Part shown: in pieces, positions 33,613 to 44,510 of the stretch
How positions within the stretch are numbered: the first letter of the stretch is position 1
Layout of the letters: each line of letters starts with the position of its first letter
Assembly (NCBI GenBank): GCA_020746835.1
Contig: JAGPNK010000011.1
Span: forward strand, 992,001-1,056,000
Direction: 5' to 3'
Origin: Stachybotrys elegans
Lineage: Eukaryota > Ascomycota > Sordariomycetes > Hypocreales > Stachybotryaceae
DNA: 64,000 bases
Notes under the pieces: model-generated
The model's database searches: none
The model's input: the letters and a program-made list of their open reading frames with translations, nothing else
Told to the model about the DNA's origin: nothing
Program-made: the position numbers and the translations under genes

Positions 33613-35793
33613 TCATGCCGCCGCTGCTTTGCTGGCAGCTATGAGCTCACCGCCCTCCTTGAGAAGATCTCGCAAGAGAGCCTGTCTCAATGGCGGCATC
33701 TCCTCCCTCCAATTTCTCAGCAGCTCGCTGCAGAAGACCACAGCATTCTCACGGTCCACGCTGGCCATGCTGGCCCTCTGCGTGGGATCAACTTGCTGCG
33801 GCTCGAGCCCCATGTTGCCCGTCAATTGGCTCACCACGTCATCGGTAGAAGTGTCTTGCTCTTTCGGCTCATGCGTCTTGCGCCCAGTGATGGTTTCGAT
33901 GAGGGCTTGGTTGGTGGCTTGCACATTCAGGACGGTAATCATGGTGGCAGCGCCATCACGCGAACGGCACATGAGAGCAAAGACGAACCATGCCTCGGAG
34001 CGCAGGAGGGGCCATTTCGTCTGCGTCACCAAGAAGGACAGGGCCTTGGAAATGTTGTGCTTTGTGTAAAAGAGGTGGCGCCGCTTGCTGTCGTCCGTGT
34101 CATCATACGGAGGAGCAGAAGTTGTCTCGTCTGGTTCTGTAGCAGCAGGTTGCAGCTTGGAGGTCGTAGGAACCCAATCTGGAAGAATTGGTGCAACAGG
34201 GTTGGAATGGAGGACACGGCAGATGACAGAAATCGCTCGTGCTGCCTCAAGCCGAGTCGGCTCAGCGTCGGAACGCTCAAAGACTTCGCAGAGGGCATAG
34301 ACATTGGTGCGCTCGCTTGCCGAGCTGGACGGGTCTGCACTTAGGGGTGTACAGATTCTGCGCACGTTGTCGGGGCAATTAACCAAAAGAATCCTTGTCA
34401 GAGAGACGGCTGCAAACTGGACGTGAGGCAAGGAATCGAGAGCATACATGCGCGGCAGGCATGGTGCGTTGAAAAGATCCCCTAGCAAGGGTTTGTTGGC
34501 GGCTGGTATCGCCATGTTCTTGAGGAAAGACAGCGCCGCGTGAAGCAGCTGAGCGTCGTCTACCCCAGGCCGTGAGATGAGGTTGATGACGGGGACGTGG
34601 GCGGCGTGGGTGTGGACGAATGCCTGCGACACATCGTCGGAGCGCGTGTAATTGCCCAGAGCCAGACACGCCGAGGACTGGAGGCCCGGGTTTGGCGACC
34701 GAAGCCATGTCCAGAAAGTCGTGGCCACGTTGCTTTGGAGGGGATACTGGATAAGAAAGGCGTCGTTCCCGGTGAGGTCTGCAAGGGACGTGAGGAGGGA
34801 AATTTTGAGCTGTCGAATCTGGTCGACGACGTCAGGGTCGTCAACTTGGTCAACCTCGATGTTGGTGTGGATATGCTGCACCAAATCCAAGAATACAGGC
34901 ATCTTATCCTCCGTAATAACGCTCATCTGGATCGCCTCGGAGGCGAGATAGGCGACGGCCACGGAGACCAGGGCGACAAAGTCCTCCAGATCATGGTCCA
35001 TGGAGGGGTTCGTAGCCAGGCCGAGGAGGGTGGGCACTGTCAGGGGATCAGCCTGCGCCAGCTCGCCCTCCTGTGCAACAAGCAGCGCGAGGATCTTGAA
35101 GAAATATGTCACAAATGGGGCGTAGTTGGGGAGGTTCTGCGAGGAGAGAAGCCTGATGAGGTGGTGGCTAAGCTTCGACTGGGAGGCGAGGCGCTGAGCA
35201 GGCTCTAAGCATGCCGTCAGTATCAAGTATCACTCCCCCCCCCCTTTGGCCCGATGGCTTCTGCAACTTACCATAGTCGACGAGAATGTTGAACAGCACG
35301 GGTATGGAAAAGGGTATCAGGCCCTCGATGCTGAGATCTCGAATGAGGGGCGCAAGCAGGTTGTCGTCGACGACACGCTTGCGATTCTCATCCGTGTCGG
35401 CGCACGAGTTCCCAACGATGCGCAGCGCGTGGATGTGCAGGCCCTGCCGCAGCCCTCCCGCCGCCAAACAATCGAGGAAGAACATCAAGATGCCCGCCTC
35501 GCCAAAGGGGCCACGCCATGCCGCTATGCTCAAGTCAGCTGCTGCCCGGCCTGCTTCCTCTTGGGTTGCCTCGACTTACGGTCTCGACTTGCGTCTCCGA
35601 GCTTCTCGGCAATCAGGTCCAGCTCTCCCGCGCCGGACTGCCAGAGGTGCCTGCACGTCTCTAGGACCGGCTGCAGAGCCTGGACCCGCCTCTCGCGCAA
35701 GCCAGCCGGCTGGGACGCCTCGTCGTAGTCATCGGGGGATAGGCCGCTGCCGTCCCGCTGCAGAAGCTGGACAATGTCCTCCAGGTTCATCAT
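33613..35793 (-). CDS. SmgGDS (RAP1GDS1)-like armadillo-repeat protein
   Basis: Exons complement(join(33613..35204,35272..35523,35580..35793)), 685 aa. The protein is almost entirely helical, with repeated LLxxLxxxxxN-type armadillo units, for example HALRIVGNSCADTDENR, ACLALGNYTRSDD and LSFLKNMAIPAANK. This repeat pattern and length match fungal homologues of the small-GTPase dissociation stimulator SmgGDS, which chaperones prenylated Ras/Rho-family GTPases. The second splice acceptor was chosen as catag at 35524 because earlier AGs put a stop in frame. A Pro/Asp-rich insert breaks the repeats around residues 510-530. No membrane segment or catalytic motif is present. The gene is divergent from PAM16 across 668 bases. 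Confidence 0.75.
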
Positions 35794-36461
35794 CCTGGCA
35801 ACGTCAGGAGTCTCTTTGAGGCTGCTGCCTAACGAGTTCCGCTGAACCGGAAATGACCTCTTCTACAGACAACCAGTCAGTCCAAGCAACACAGAGCCGT
35901 TATCCGATATACCAGATGATGCCAGATGAAGAATGAAGCCTTACTGAGGGGGCGGCCAGATAAATCTCAATGGGGATGTCGGGGCCGATTAGTTGCTCAA
36001 CTCGGCATGCAATCCCGCTGCATACGTCTCGTACGACAGACACATCCAACGGAGAAACCAATCACAAGCAGGAATCGTCCTGATCCGTTTGCTCGCAGAC
36101 GCAGCCCTCCTTCATCGCTCGCTTACCAACTGGAGCTAGCCCAAGTCCCTTGGCTGCTGATTCTTGACCGAGCCACACTCACCTCGGTGAGGAGGGGCCC
36201 CACCAGTGTCGGTAGTTTCTCGGCTGAATACCCTCGACTCGACGGTACGGTCCGAAATTTATCTTTTTCCTACCACTCGTTTCTTGTCCGTTCGTCGGCT
36301 TTGCCATCGTCCACAGCCCCCCTCCCTTCTCAACCTGCGGCATTCAGGTTCACTGCAAGAACGGCGCATCTCTTTTGTGCAGATACTATCAAGCAAAAGG
36401 GCTATTGCAGGTTGTTGCACCGAAAGAGACCCCTTGGGACAACGCTCGACTTTGCGACAAT
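35794..36461. promoter_or_regulatory. Divergent promoter region
   Basis: 668 bases between the starts of the SmgGDS-like gene and PAM16. The PAM16-proximal half is pyrimidine-rich. No distinct element is recognised. Confidence 0.4.
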
Positions 36462-36951
36462 ATGGTATGCCTCACTCCCGCATTGCCCTCACCAACACAT
36501 CCCGGCCAAACACTCACCTTTACTCCTTCAGGCTCACAAATTCGTCATCACGGCCTTCCTGACAGGCTCGCGCATCCTCGGCCGGTCCTTCGTCGCCGCA
36601 TACAAGCAAGCGCAGGCCGCATCAGCCTACCAGCGCGCCCAGGCCAAGGCGGGCAACACGGTCGGGGGCCGGGCGTCGCTGTCCTCGGGCATGACGCTCG
36701 ACGAGGCCTGCCGCATCCTCAACGTCAAGCCCCCGGCCGGCGGCCAGGCCAACGTCGAGGAGGTGCTCGAGCGCTACAAGCGCCTCTTTGACGCAAACGA
36801 TCCTCAGAAGGGCGGCAGCTTCTACCTCCAGAGCAAGATTGTGCGCGCCAAAGAACGCTTCGAGCGCGAGCTGGGCCCTATACGCGAGAAGATGGAGCAA
36901 GAAGCCGACATCGAGGCCGGCTTCAAGCCCAAGATCTACAAGGACCGATAG
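36462..36951 (+). CDS. PAM16: Mitochondrial import motor subunit Pam16/Tim16
   Basis: Exons 36462..36464 and 36532..36951 give 140 aa. Pam16 is a J-like protein at the matrix face of the TIM23 translocon; it binds Pam18 and restrains its stimulation of mtHsp70. The N-terminal hydrophobic segment AHKFVITAFLTGSRILGRSF is followed by an Ala/Gln-rich helix, then the degenerate J domain with MTLDEACRILNV, a Y-K-R-L-F-D-A-N-D turn where canonical J proteins carry HPD, and an SFYLQSKIVRAKERFE helix. The first exon is just the ATG, followed immediately by the gtatgc donor; the acceptor is ccttcag. Length matches the family. Confidence 0.95.
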
Positions 36952-37645
36952 TCGCCACCACATCCTTCAGCGAACACATCCCATCTACGCGCGCGCATCA
37001 CTTTCCCGCGCCCAACCTACCACGAGGCTGTCACGATAGCTTTATGTACATCTTCACTCGACTGTAGCATCGGCATGGCGTTTTTTTTTTCTTCTTTTCT
37101 GATGTTTTTATTCGCCCCTGTTTCTATCCATTTACACCTTGGGGATTTTAGAATTCAGGCACGAGGCGTGAAAAAAGAGGGCCAATTCTGGATTTTCAAC
37201 GACGAATTACCATCGAGGGCGGAGGAGCACTTGATTGGCGTGTATAATAAGCTGTACACTAGGTATCGATGACCTATCTGATAGATTATGTTGAAGACTC
37301 AAAATGAGGCTATTTTGTTCGAATGGTGATGCGTTGAGTTGTGAGGCAACTGTGCGACAAGGTGAAATTGAGCCAACCACGCTGTGTGTAAAGAAATAAA
37401 GGTTCCTGGGAACAGCAATTGTACATTCCCACACGTGTGTGGTGATTGCCGAGGTCAGTTGACATTGGTATGATTTGGCATGTAGGGTAACTAATCTTCC
37501 AGCACCCTCACTTTGGTTCAAACTGTGGAATTGTTCATTTGGCCTGCATCTATATTTTATTTTAATCCTGTACCTGGAGTTCCCTGTGGCTATTTTCCTA
37601 TGATGTGTATATTTTCCCCGGTTGAATGGCGGTGCGGCCGACATT
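36952..37645. other. Intergenic spacer between convergent genes
   Basis: 694 bases holding the 3' ends of PAM16 and BPL1. There is a T-run at 37080-37090. No gene is supported. Confidence 0.45.
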
Positions 37646-39847
37646 TTACGTCTTCTTCCTGATCAAACCCTTCCAATAATCAAAGCTATTTTCGTCACTC
37701 TGCAACGTCCATATCCTTCCAGTTCCTCGCCCCTCTCTATCTACCTGCTCAACGCGCAACATGCCCCAGTCCCTCGTGATGCCCAGGACACGCGCCTTGG
37801 CACCGGCTTCCTCTTCCAGGGTGATGGACTGCCCGGTGTGCAGCCAGTTGCGGTAGTACCGCGCCTCCAGGTCCTCGGAGAAGCCCTCGCGGCGGAACTG
37901 CGCGTGGATCGCCTCTAGGCGCGTGAGGATGCGCGCGAGCAGCGTCTCGATGCGCAGCGGGGCGGCACCCTCGGGGAGCAGGTCGGAGATGGAGGTCGTG
38001 GGGCGGGGGTTGATGGTGTTGATGCCGATGCCGAGCACGATTTTGTAGGCGCCCTCATAGTAGCCGCACTGGGATAGGATACCACCGATCTTGATGTAGC
38101 TGGCTGAGCTAGCGGGCTTGGTTGGGTCCAGGGCGTCTTTGCACGGTCAGTTGTCGGGTCCTCGACGAACGGCACAGGAGGGGGCTTACAGATATCATTT
38201 GGCCATTTGAGCTTGATTGGCAGCTTCTCGTATCCTGGGCCGTAGGAATGAATGCCTTCAATGATGGCAATGGCTGCGAGGTACTGGATGAAGACGATGG
38301 GACGTGATGCGGCGAGGTGCGCTGGATGGTCGATGATGGTAGAGAAGAGAAGCGATCCGGGCGGTGCGAGCCAGACGTTGCTTCCTCGCCCACGACCCGC
38401 GAGCTGCATTGACGCTGTCAGAGTGAAGCCGCTGGGTAGCTGCGAGAGGAGCTTGTGGTTCCTGTTGCGTTTGTTAGCGCATTGGCGAAGCAACTATGCA
38501 AGAACCGTACTTCTCAAGCAAGGTGTTTGTGCTGGTGACCACGTCTCCGTACATGAGTACGGTGCCCCAATCCTCGGCATCTTCCTCCTGCATCTGGTAG
38601 CGCTTGAGGTTCGTGTAGAACCTGTTGTGGTCGAAGCTAGGCGTCAATTCCGCCGAGGGAAGCTCGTTCTCATGAGCGATAATCTTCTTGACGATGGTCT
38701 CGTACTCGATGATGCCCTCGGACTCGCACAGAGGTGCCAGAGCCTTTAGTAGCTCACCCATATCCCACCCATCGGGAGCAGTCTTGATGATAAACTTGTC
38801 CGCGTCATGAATCATAAAGTCGGACCCATCCACCGTGTCCTTGACCTCCTCTAGCTTGTACAGCAGCTCCGACACACCGGCGCCGTCAATGGAGGTGAGA
38901 TGCAGGCTGGAGAGGGGAGGCGTGGCCGAGTCGCCGTCGTCCATCTCGAGGCCGAGCTTGGAGAGGCATGCCTTGAAGAACCGGTTGCGGGACTTTTCAG
39001 CCAAGGCCAGCCGCTGCACGAGCTGCTGATAGTCAGGAATGCCGGGCTGTGGGTGAAGATTGACGGGGGCAAATCTGCAGAATTAGAATATGGCTTTCCC
39101 CCTCGAATCTGTCGGGGGGACTCACTCGGGATGAGGGCCAGTCAAGATAGCCTTGCCGCTGCCGACTTTGCATTGAACGACGGCGGCTTTGCCATCACCA
39201 CCATCGACATTAATGTCCTCGTCATACGTGGCCAAAACTTGCACGGCATTGTTGTCCTTGAATTTCGCCGCGTCGACGAAAACACCTCCGCCATTGTAGT
39301 AGGAGACGGTGTTGTCAAGCGCCGTGTCGGGAAATGCCTCTTTGACGACATTCAGCCTAACAGCCCTGGCGCCCTTCTCGCTGTGATACTCGAAACCCCC
39401 AAAGGCACAGCCGCGACACGTCCCAGGGAAGAAAGCCAGCTCACGGGGGCCGATGACCTCTAGCGGCCTGTTGCCGACTTCAAACTCGCATCTACGGGAG
39501 CCGTAGTAGGCGCCGGCGCAGAGACCCAGATAGGCGCCGCCCTGGCGAACAAAGTCGGTGATGCGGCGATTTCCCTCGCCATTGAGGGCGCGGCAGTATC
39601 CCAAATCGCCGCCGCCGGGGAATACGAGGAGAGCGCACGTCGCTGGCCACGGCTCCTTGAGAATGATTGTCTCAGTAACGGGGATGACGGCGTAGTTGGA
39701 GGCGAGCATGCGGCGAAGCGAGTATATGCAATGCCGGATGGACTCGGACGTGGCGCCGGTGCCTAGGCCATGAGATTAAGAAGATGGGAAGGATAATTGA
39801 GGAAGCTCACCTGTGTAGACGAGGACATTGAGCTTGCGAGTCGCCAT
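37646..39847 (-). CDS. BPL1: Biotin--protein ligase (holocarboxylase synthetase)
   Basis: Exons complement(join(37646..38136,38190..38461,38511..39074,39126..39762,39811..39847)), 666 aa; all junctions keep frame. The enzyme activates biotin with ATP and attaches it to carboxylases such as acetyl-CoA and pyruvate carboxylase. The first 225 residues form the BPL_N glutamine-amidotransferase-like domain with a GLCAGAYYG nucleophile-elbow-like motif. The catalytic domain starts near residue 395 and carries the GRGRGSNVW biotinoyl-AMP loop, the KWPNDIY motif split by the fourth intron, and a GIGIN strand. A small SH3-like C-terminal domain ends the protein. Two-domain architecture and length fit fungal Bpl1. 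The gene is divergent from COA4 across only 188 bases. Confidence 0.93.
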
Positions 39848-40035
39848 GACGGGAAAAAAAGAAGAAAAAAAGGTGGTTGTTGACGTATGGAAGGAAGAAG
39901 GAGGGAGAGGTTGAGGGCTGAGGTAGAAGCTGCTGGGGAGGGTTGAGCTGATTATTATTGGTATGGTGTCGTTTGTTTCTCCTTTTGACAACACTACTGC
40001 AAGTTTCAGTCCACGAGTGAAATCGCTCACGCACA
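39848..40035. promoter_or_regulatory. Compact bidirectional promoter BPL1/COA4
   Basis: Only 188 bases separate the two start codons. The left half is purine-rich on the plus strand (CT-rich for BPL1), and a short T-rich tract leads to COA4. No TATA box or other named site is clear. Confidence 0.5.
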
Positions 40036-40630
40036 ATGGGAGCTCAGTCGACCAAGCCTGCGCCCAACGCCCCAGAGCGTTCCAAGGAGGAGCACAAGAT
40101 GCCTGCCACGAGCGCCAGGGACGACGACGACGAGCCGGATGAGTGGTGAGTCGCGAGTCTTTGCATGTGTTGGGCGGGATCGAAGGCTAACGGCGCCGGC
40201 GCAGGGACAAGCGCATCTACAGCACAGGCTGCTCAGGTACGTGCAGATACAACATCTCTCACGAGGGCCGATGCCTTTTGTGTTTGCTCATTTCGCGAGG
40301 CTGTATGGGATGGGCTCCGTGGGCTACCGGTGCTGGGCTGGCTGCAAAGACGCCGAAGATGGTAGTTGCTGACCTTGGTTTGGTGGCATAGAGGAAAACG
40401 CCCGAATGACGGACTGCTATTTCGAAAAGAAGGATTGGCGAGCATGCGTGGCTGAGGTGAGTACAAGGGAAATTATTTCCTTCAATTTGCTTTGCATTTT
40501 TCTTCTCATCTTGGGCATGAAGATGCACTGAATTGGAGAGATAATGGGCTGATTGATCAAGATGGACGACTTCAAAAAGTGCTGGAAGATGCACGGCAAC
40601 GACCAGCGGACGTCCAGTAAAGACGCCTAA
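40036..40630 (+). CDS. COA4: Cytochrome c oxidase assembly factor Coa4 (twin CX9C)
   Basis: Exons 40036..40145, 40205..40236, 40392..40456 and 40562..40630 give 91 aa. Coa4 is a small soluble protein of the mitochondrial intermembrane space, imported through the Mia40 disulfide relay and needed for cytochrome oxidase assembly. The sequence shows an acidic D-D-D-D-E-P-D-E-W-D-K-R lead-in and then two helices with the twin motifs C-x9-C (CSEENARMTDC and CVAEMDDFKKC). The YSTGCSEEN context and the KKCWK ending are typical of Coa4 rather than other CHCH proteins. Three introns in so short a gene are unusual but all obey GT-AG and frame. No cleavable presequence is present, as expected. Confidence 0.9.
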
Positions 40631-41104
40631 TACGACTAGAGACAGCAAATTACACCCAGGCTATGACATCCTGCCCATCCGTGGTAATGGCATTGAAGGA
40701 CAAGGAGCTGGAGAGAAGAAGCCATGGCGAGATTTCTCTTGTACCACTGTCTGTACCACCAATTTACATGAACTGTCTCAGCTCATACATTTGTACTCCA
40801 TTCCGAAAAACAACCAAAACCGTCATAATTCAATATATGTACTTTATCACCAATTCTTTTTGACAGATGCCTTCAGAAGCCATCATGCGACTTTGCCTTT
40901 ACAGCTTCGTGCTGCATTGACCCACTCTCTACCCAGAAGAGCAGTAGTCCATTATCCGTACATGGCGATAAGATAAGCAGGTCCCAGCTCAAACGCTCTC
41001 TCTCTTTCAGGGACTCCAGAACTACTGCTAGCAGGAGAAAAAATATCATTACAACACATCGTGCAGTCCATCATTCTCCTTTCCCACATCCCTCTCAATT
41101 CGCC
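40631..41104. other. Intergenic spacer with MGM101 promoter
   Basis: 474 bases between COA4 and MGM101 on the same strand. No distinctive element is seen. Confidence 0.4.
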
Positions 41105-42162
41105 ATGTACGCTGCACGATGGGTCAGGCGGTCGCTGCCGCGGGCCATTCCCTACCGCGTCCCGTCCATCTCCATAAAATCATTCAGCCACTCCAGCACC
41201 CTCGCCGCTGAAGCAGCAGCGGAAACGCCCACTCCTGCTTCCACGACGACGACGACGACGACGGCGGCAGTGTCTCCTCCCGCGTCCCAGACGTCCAATC
41301 CCAAGCCTGCACCCGAGCCTGCACCCAAGCCTAAACCCACGCCTGCACCCAAGCCTGCGCCAAAGCCTGCGCCAAAGCCTGCGCCAAAGCCTGCACCAAA
41401 GCCTGCACCAAGACCTGCACCAAAGCCCACACCAAAGCCCGCCACTCCGGCACCAGCAGCCGCCAATAGCAGTGCCGGCAAGAACACGTCGCCAGCCGAC
41501 CTCACCCGGCCCGCGGTGGCTATCGACAGCAAGAGCGTGGGCTGGTCGCGCGCGGGCCGCCACAACGAAGTCGACTGGACCCAGAGCTTCCTGGGTGCGT
41601 CTACAACTGCCGTCACCCCGGCGCAGGCCGAGATCCTGGCCGCACCGCTCAACGTCAACGACATTGAAGTCAAGCCCGACGGAATCTTGTACCTGCCGGA
41701 GATCAAGTACCGCCGCCGCCTGAACCAGGCATTTGGCCCCATGGGCTGGAGCATGATTCCCCGTAGCGACCCCGTCGTCGGGCCCAACATTGTCACGCGC
41801 GAGTACGCCCTTATTGTGGACGGACGGTAAGACACCCCTTCCCCCTCTTCCTGCACCGTGCCGGATGAAGTGAGCGCTGACGGGGGTTCAATAGATTCGC
41901 GGCGCAGGCCCAAGGCGAAAACAACTACTTCGATGCCAGCGGACTGCCCAGCGCCGTCGAGGGCTGCAAGTCTAATGCGCTGATGCGCTGCTGCAAGGAT
42001 CTAGGCATCGCCAGCGAGCTGTGGGATCCCGAGTTCCTCCGCACCTTCAAGAAAACGCACATGGTTGAGGCTTGGGGCGAGCACGCCGTCACTGGCAAGA
42101 AGAAGAGGCTCTGGTTCAAGAAGGGCGCAGTTGATTTTATTTATCCTTACAAGAAGGGTTAA
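41105..42162 (+). CDS. MGM101: Mitochondrial genome maintenance protein Mgm101
   Basis: Exons 41105..41826 and 41895..42162 give 329 aa. Mgm101 is a Rad52-type single-strand annealing protein that acts on mitochondrial DNA recombination and repair inside nucleoids. An Arg-rich presequence (YAARWVRRSLPRAIPYR) is followed by a long low-complexity linker of Lys-Pro-Ala-Pro repeats (about residues 58-115). The conserved core begins near VGWSRAGRHNEVDW and includes the YLPEIKYRRRLNQAFGPMGW block, the ENNYFDASGLP segment and a CKSNALMRCCKDLGI helix. The intron (gtaaga to caatag) lies in an Arg codon. The linker is longer and far more repetitive than I expect for yeast Mgm101; the core is intact. 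Confidence 0.93.
41299..41450 (+). repeat. Tandem AAGCCTGCACCA-type repeat in MGM101
   Basis: Roughly a dozen imperfect 12-base units encode Lys-Pro-Ala-Pro or Lys-Pro-Thr-Pro between the presequence and the core domain of Mgm101. Confidence 0.9.
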
Positions 42163-42578
42163 AGGCGTTCTAGCAGCAAGATGGATGATGAATATTCGGC
42201 GCATAGCCTGGTGACCCATGGCTGTATAACATAGGTGGAAAGAGGCGGGAGGAAAAGGGGATACATTTGTACGATAAACACTCTTGGGTGGTGTTTCAGG
42301 GGCACAACGGACGATTTGCATATCTATATATATAGACTCGAGCGAGCGGGGGCATCGCGCCTCTAGGGCATCCTTTGTCAATGTCAGGTCTAGAGTTATT
42401 TTAACGAAAACATAACAGACGCGGGCGGCTCGCGGTTTCACCACCAACGCCAGCATACGACATATGTGATCCATATCCTATACGGCGCCCAATGCTAAAC
42501 CATCTAGGCAAGACGGCAGTTGGTTTCCCACCAATACATACACTCCAAACTCCGGCCAGACAGTATCTCAGGGTAGAC
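42163..42578. other. Intergenic spacer between convergent genes
   Basis: 416 bases of 3' flank for MGM101 and the TB2/DP1-family gene. A short (TA)n stretch lies near 42322-42332. Confidence 0.45.
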
Positions 42579-43782
42579 CTAGTGCTCCATGCCTGAGCTC
42601 GCTCCCTCGCTGGCGCCGGTACCCCAGGTCCAGGGCACCCAAGACGTGCCGCCTGCCGAAGGGGTGCCACCCGCGACGTTGCGGCGGCGCAGCGAGTCGT
42701 TGTCCTCGGCGCCGCTCTCGGCGTCAATCTTCTCAAAGTCGGGCTCGCTGCGACTCTTGCTGAGACCGCTCCACCCGCTGAGGCCGCTGGGGGGCCGCTG
42801 GGTGGGCTCGTCCTCATCGTGGCCGTCGTAGGCCATGGAAGGCACGCGGCGGTCCTGGGACTCGGAGCGCTGGAGCTCCTGGGCCTCGCGGTCGAGCGCG
42901 GAGAGCAGGATGCTGAGGCGCTCGCGCTGGGCGGCGATGAAGGACATGCGCTCGTTGGGGTTGCGCAGGTTGGCGGGGATGAGCTGGGCCAGGCCAGAGG
43001 CACCGGGGGCACTGGGGCCGGAGGGATCGGAGCGGGCGCCGGCTGTGGACAGGGCGGAGACGGCTCCAGCGAGGAGATTATAAAAGTCGCCGTTGGCGTT
43101 GGTCGAGGCGGACCATCTCGTCGAAGGGACGCTAAACCGGGCGAGGAGCGCCTGGGTGTAGGTCTGGGTGCTGGGGGGCTCTGGGGCGGCGGCGGGTGCA
43201 GGCTCCGAGGGGGGTAGGCCGAGGACGTTGGTCTTGACGTACTCGATGGCCTGGCGGAGGTAGGCTATGCCGGCAGCCTTGAGGCGATCGTGGGCGCTGG
43301 CGATGAACTCGTCGATGTGGCCCTCATTCTCCTCGAGGAAAGGGTGGATGTACTCCTCGTAGAGGGTGCGGGCGCCCTGGGTCTGGGGCAGGATTAGGTA
43401 GAGGAGGAAGAGGAGGCGGACATATCCGTAGAAGGGGATCCTTTGGGCGGCGCATGGATTAGTCGTCGGTATATTTTGATGTCGGCGCGCGGACAAGGAC
43501 TCACCAGAAGAGAATGAAGGAGACCCAGGATTCAACGAGGATGCAGCAGCTGAAGACAACCCAGTACATGAGCCATGGGGTCAGCTGGGCAGGGTCGGAT
43601 GTCTTGAGGGCCTTGTAGGAGGCGAAGATGGGAAATAGAAACGAGGTGATGGAGCTGGTGTCGCGGGGCACGAGCAAGGCGCACAGGGTTAGCGGATGGC
43701 GGGGAAGAGGCAGAATGGAGGAGGGTGGCGGGGCAGTCAATAGCAATACTTACGATAAGAGCATGGCAAAGAGGTCGAACAT
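42579..43782 (-). CDS. TB2/DP1/HVA22-family membrane-shaping protein (REEP/Yop1-like)
   Basis: Exons complement(join(42579..43440,43505..43654,43754..43782)), 346 aa. The first 29-base exon encodes MFDLFAMLLS. The N-terminal 100 residues contain the TB2/DP1 domain: an FPIFASYKALKTSD motif, two reentrant hydrophobic hairpins, and an FYGYVRLLFLLYLILPQTQGA segment ending in an amphipathic helix with Y-E-E-Y-I-H-P-F-L. Such proteins curve and stabilise tubular endoplasmic reticulum. The C-terminal 230 residues are hydrophilic, Ser/Pro-rich and probably disordered, making it longer than yeast Yop1 (about 180 aa) and like the long REEP1-4-type fungal members. Both introns preserve frame in phase 2. 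Confidence 0.85.
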
Positions 43783-44484
43783 GATGGCAGGATGACGGCC
43801 TCAAGCGAGGCGCGGAAGACTGGGGGAGGGGTCGAGCGGCGGGAGGAGGATGAGGAGAAGGAGAAGAAGAGGGTGTAGAGGAAGAGGAGGAGGAAGACGA
43901 AAGGAAAGGGACAAGTCAAGAATATTCAAGGAGAAGAGCACGGCGGAAGTGAGCTAGGTTGGAGGGTACGGCAGGTAAAGAGGGATGGGAAATGGGGAAT
44001 TTGTGAGATTCGCGATAAGCAGCGCAGCAGTGGAGCGTGACGTGACGGCTTTTTGGAGAAGAGGCAGGTGACAGATGGGGAGGCGCACGAGGAGAGCAGG
44101 GGTCGATCTGAAGCCGAGCAAGCCAGTTTAAAAAACAAAACAAAAAGAGGATGATGATGAGGAGGAGAGAAGATCAAAGTTAATTCTTCAAGCGTGAGAC
44201 GGCGGAGGTAAGGCAGGATGCGATGACGCGCCGGTGCGAGGGCGATGGAGGAGGGATCGATGTGGTTACTAGCGGCGCAGTTTGGACAAGCCTTGCCAAA
44301 GTATATTTGCTTTTTGCTGAAGAACGGGATGGATGCAGATGGACGGGTGAGTGGGAGGGGCGTCCAGGTGTGAGTGTGAATGTCTCTCTGTCTCTATCTG
44401 TCTGTCTGTTCCTGCAGGCGGGGAGCGACTAAGATAGTAGCTGGGGATCGGCAAAAGGTCAAGCGATCAGCGGAGAAGACAGAC

Positions 44485-44510
44485 AGAAAGAAAGAAAGAA
44501 AGAAAGAAAG
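44485..44510. repeat. (AAAG)n microsatellite
   Basis: About six AAAG units, in the spacer upstream of the TB2/DP1-family gene. Confidence 0.85.
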
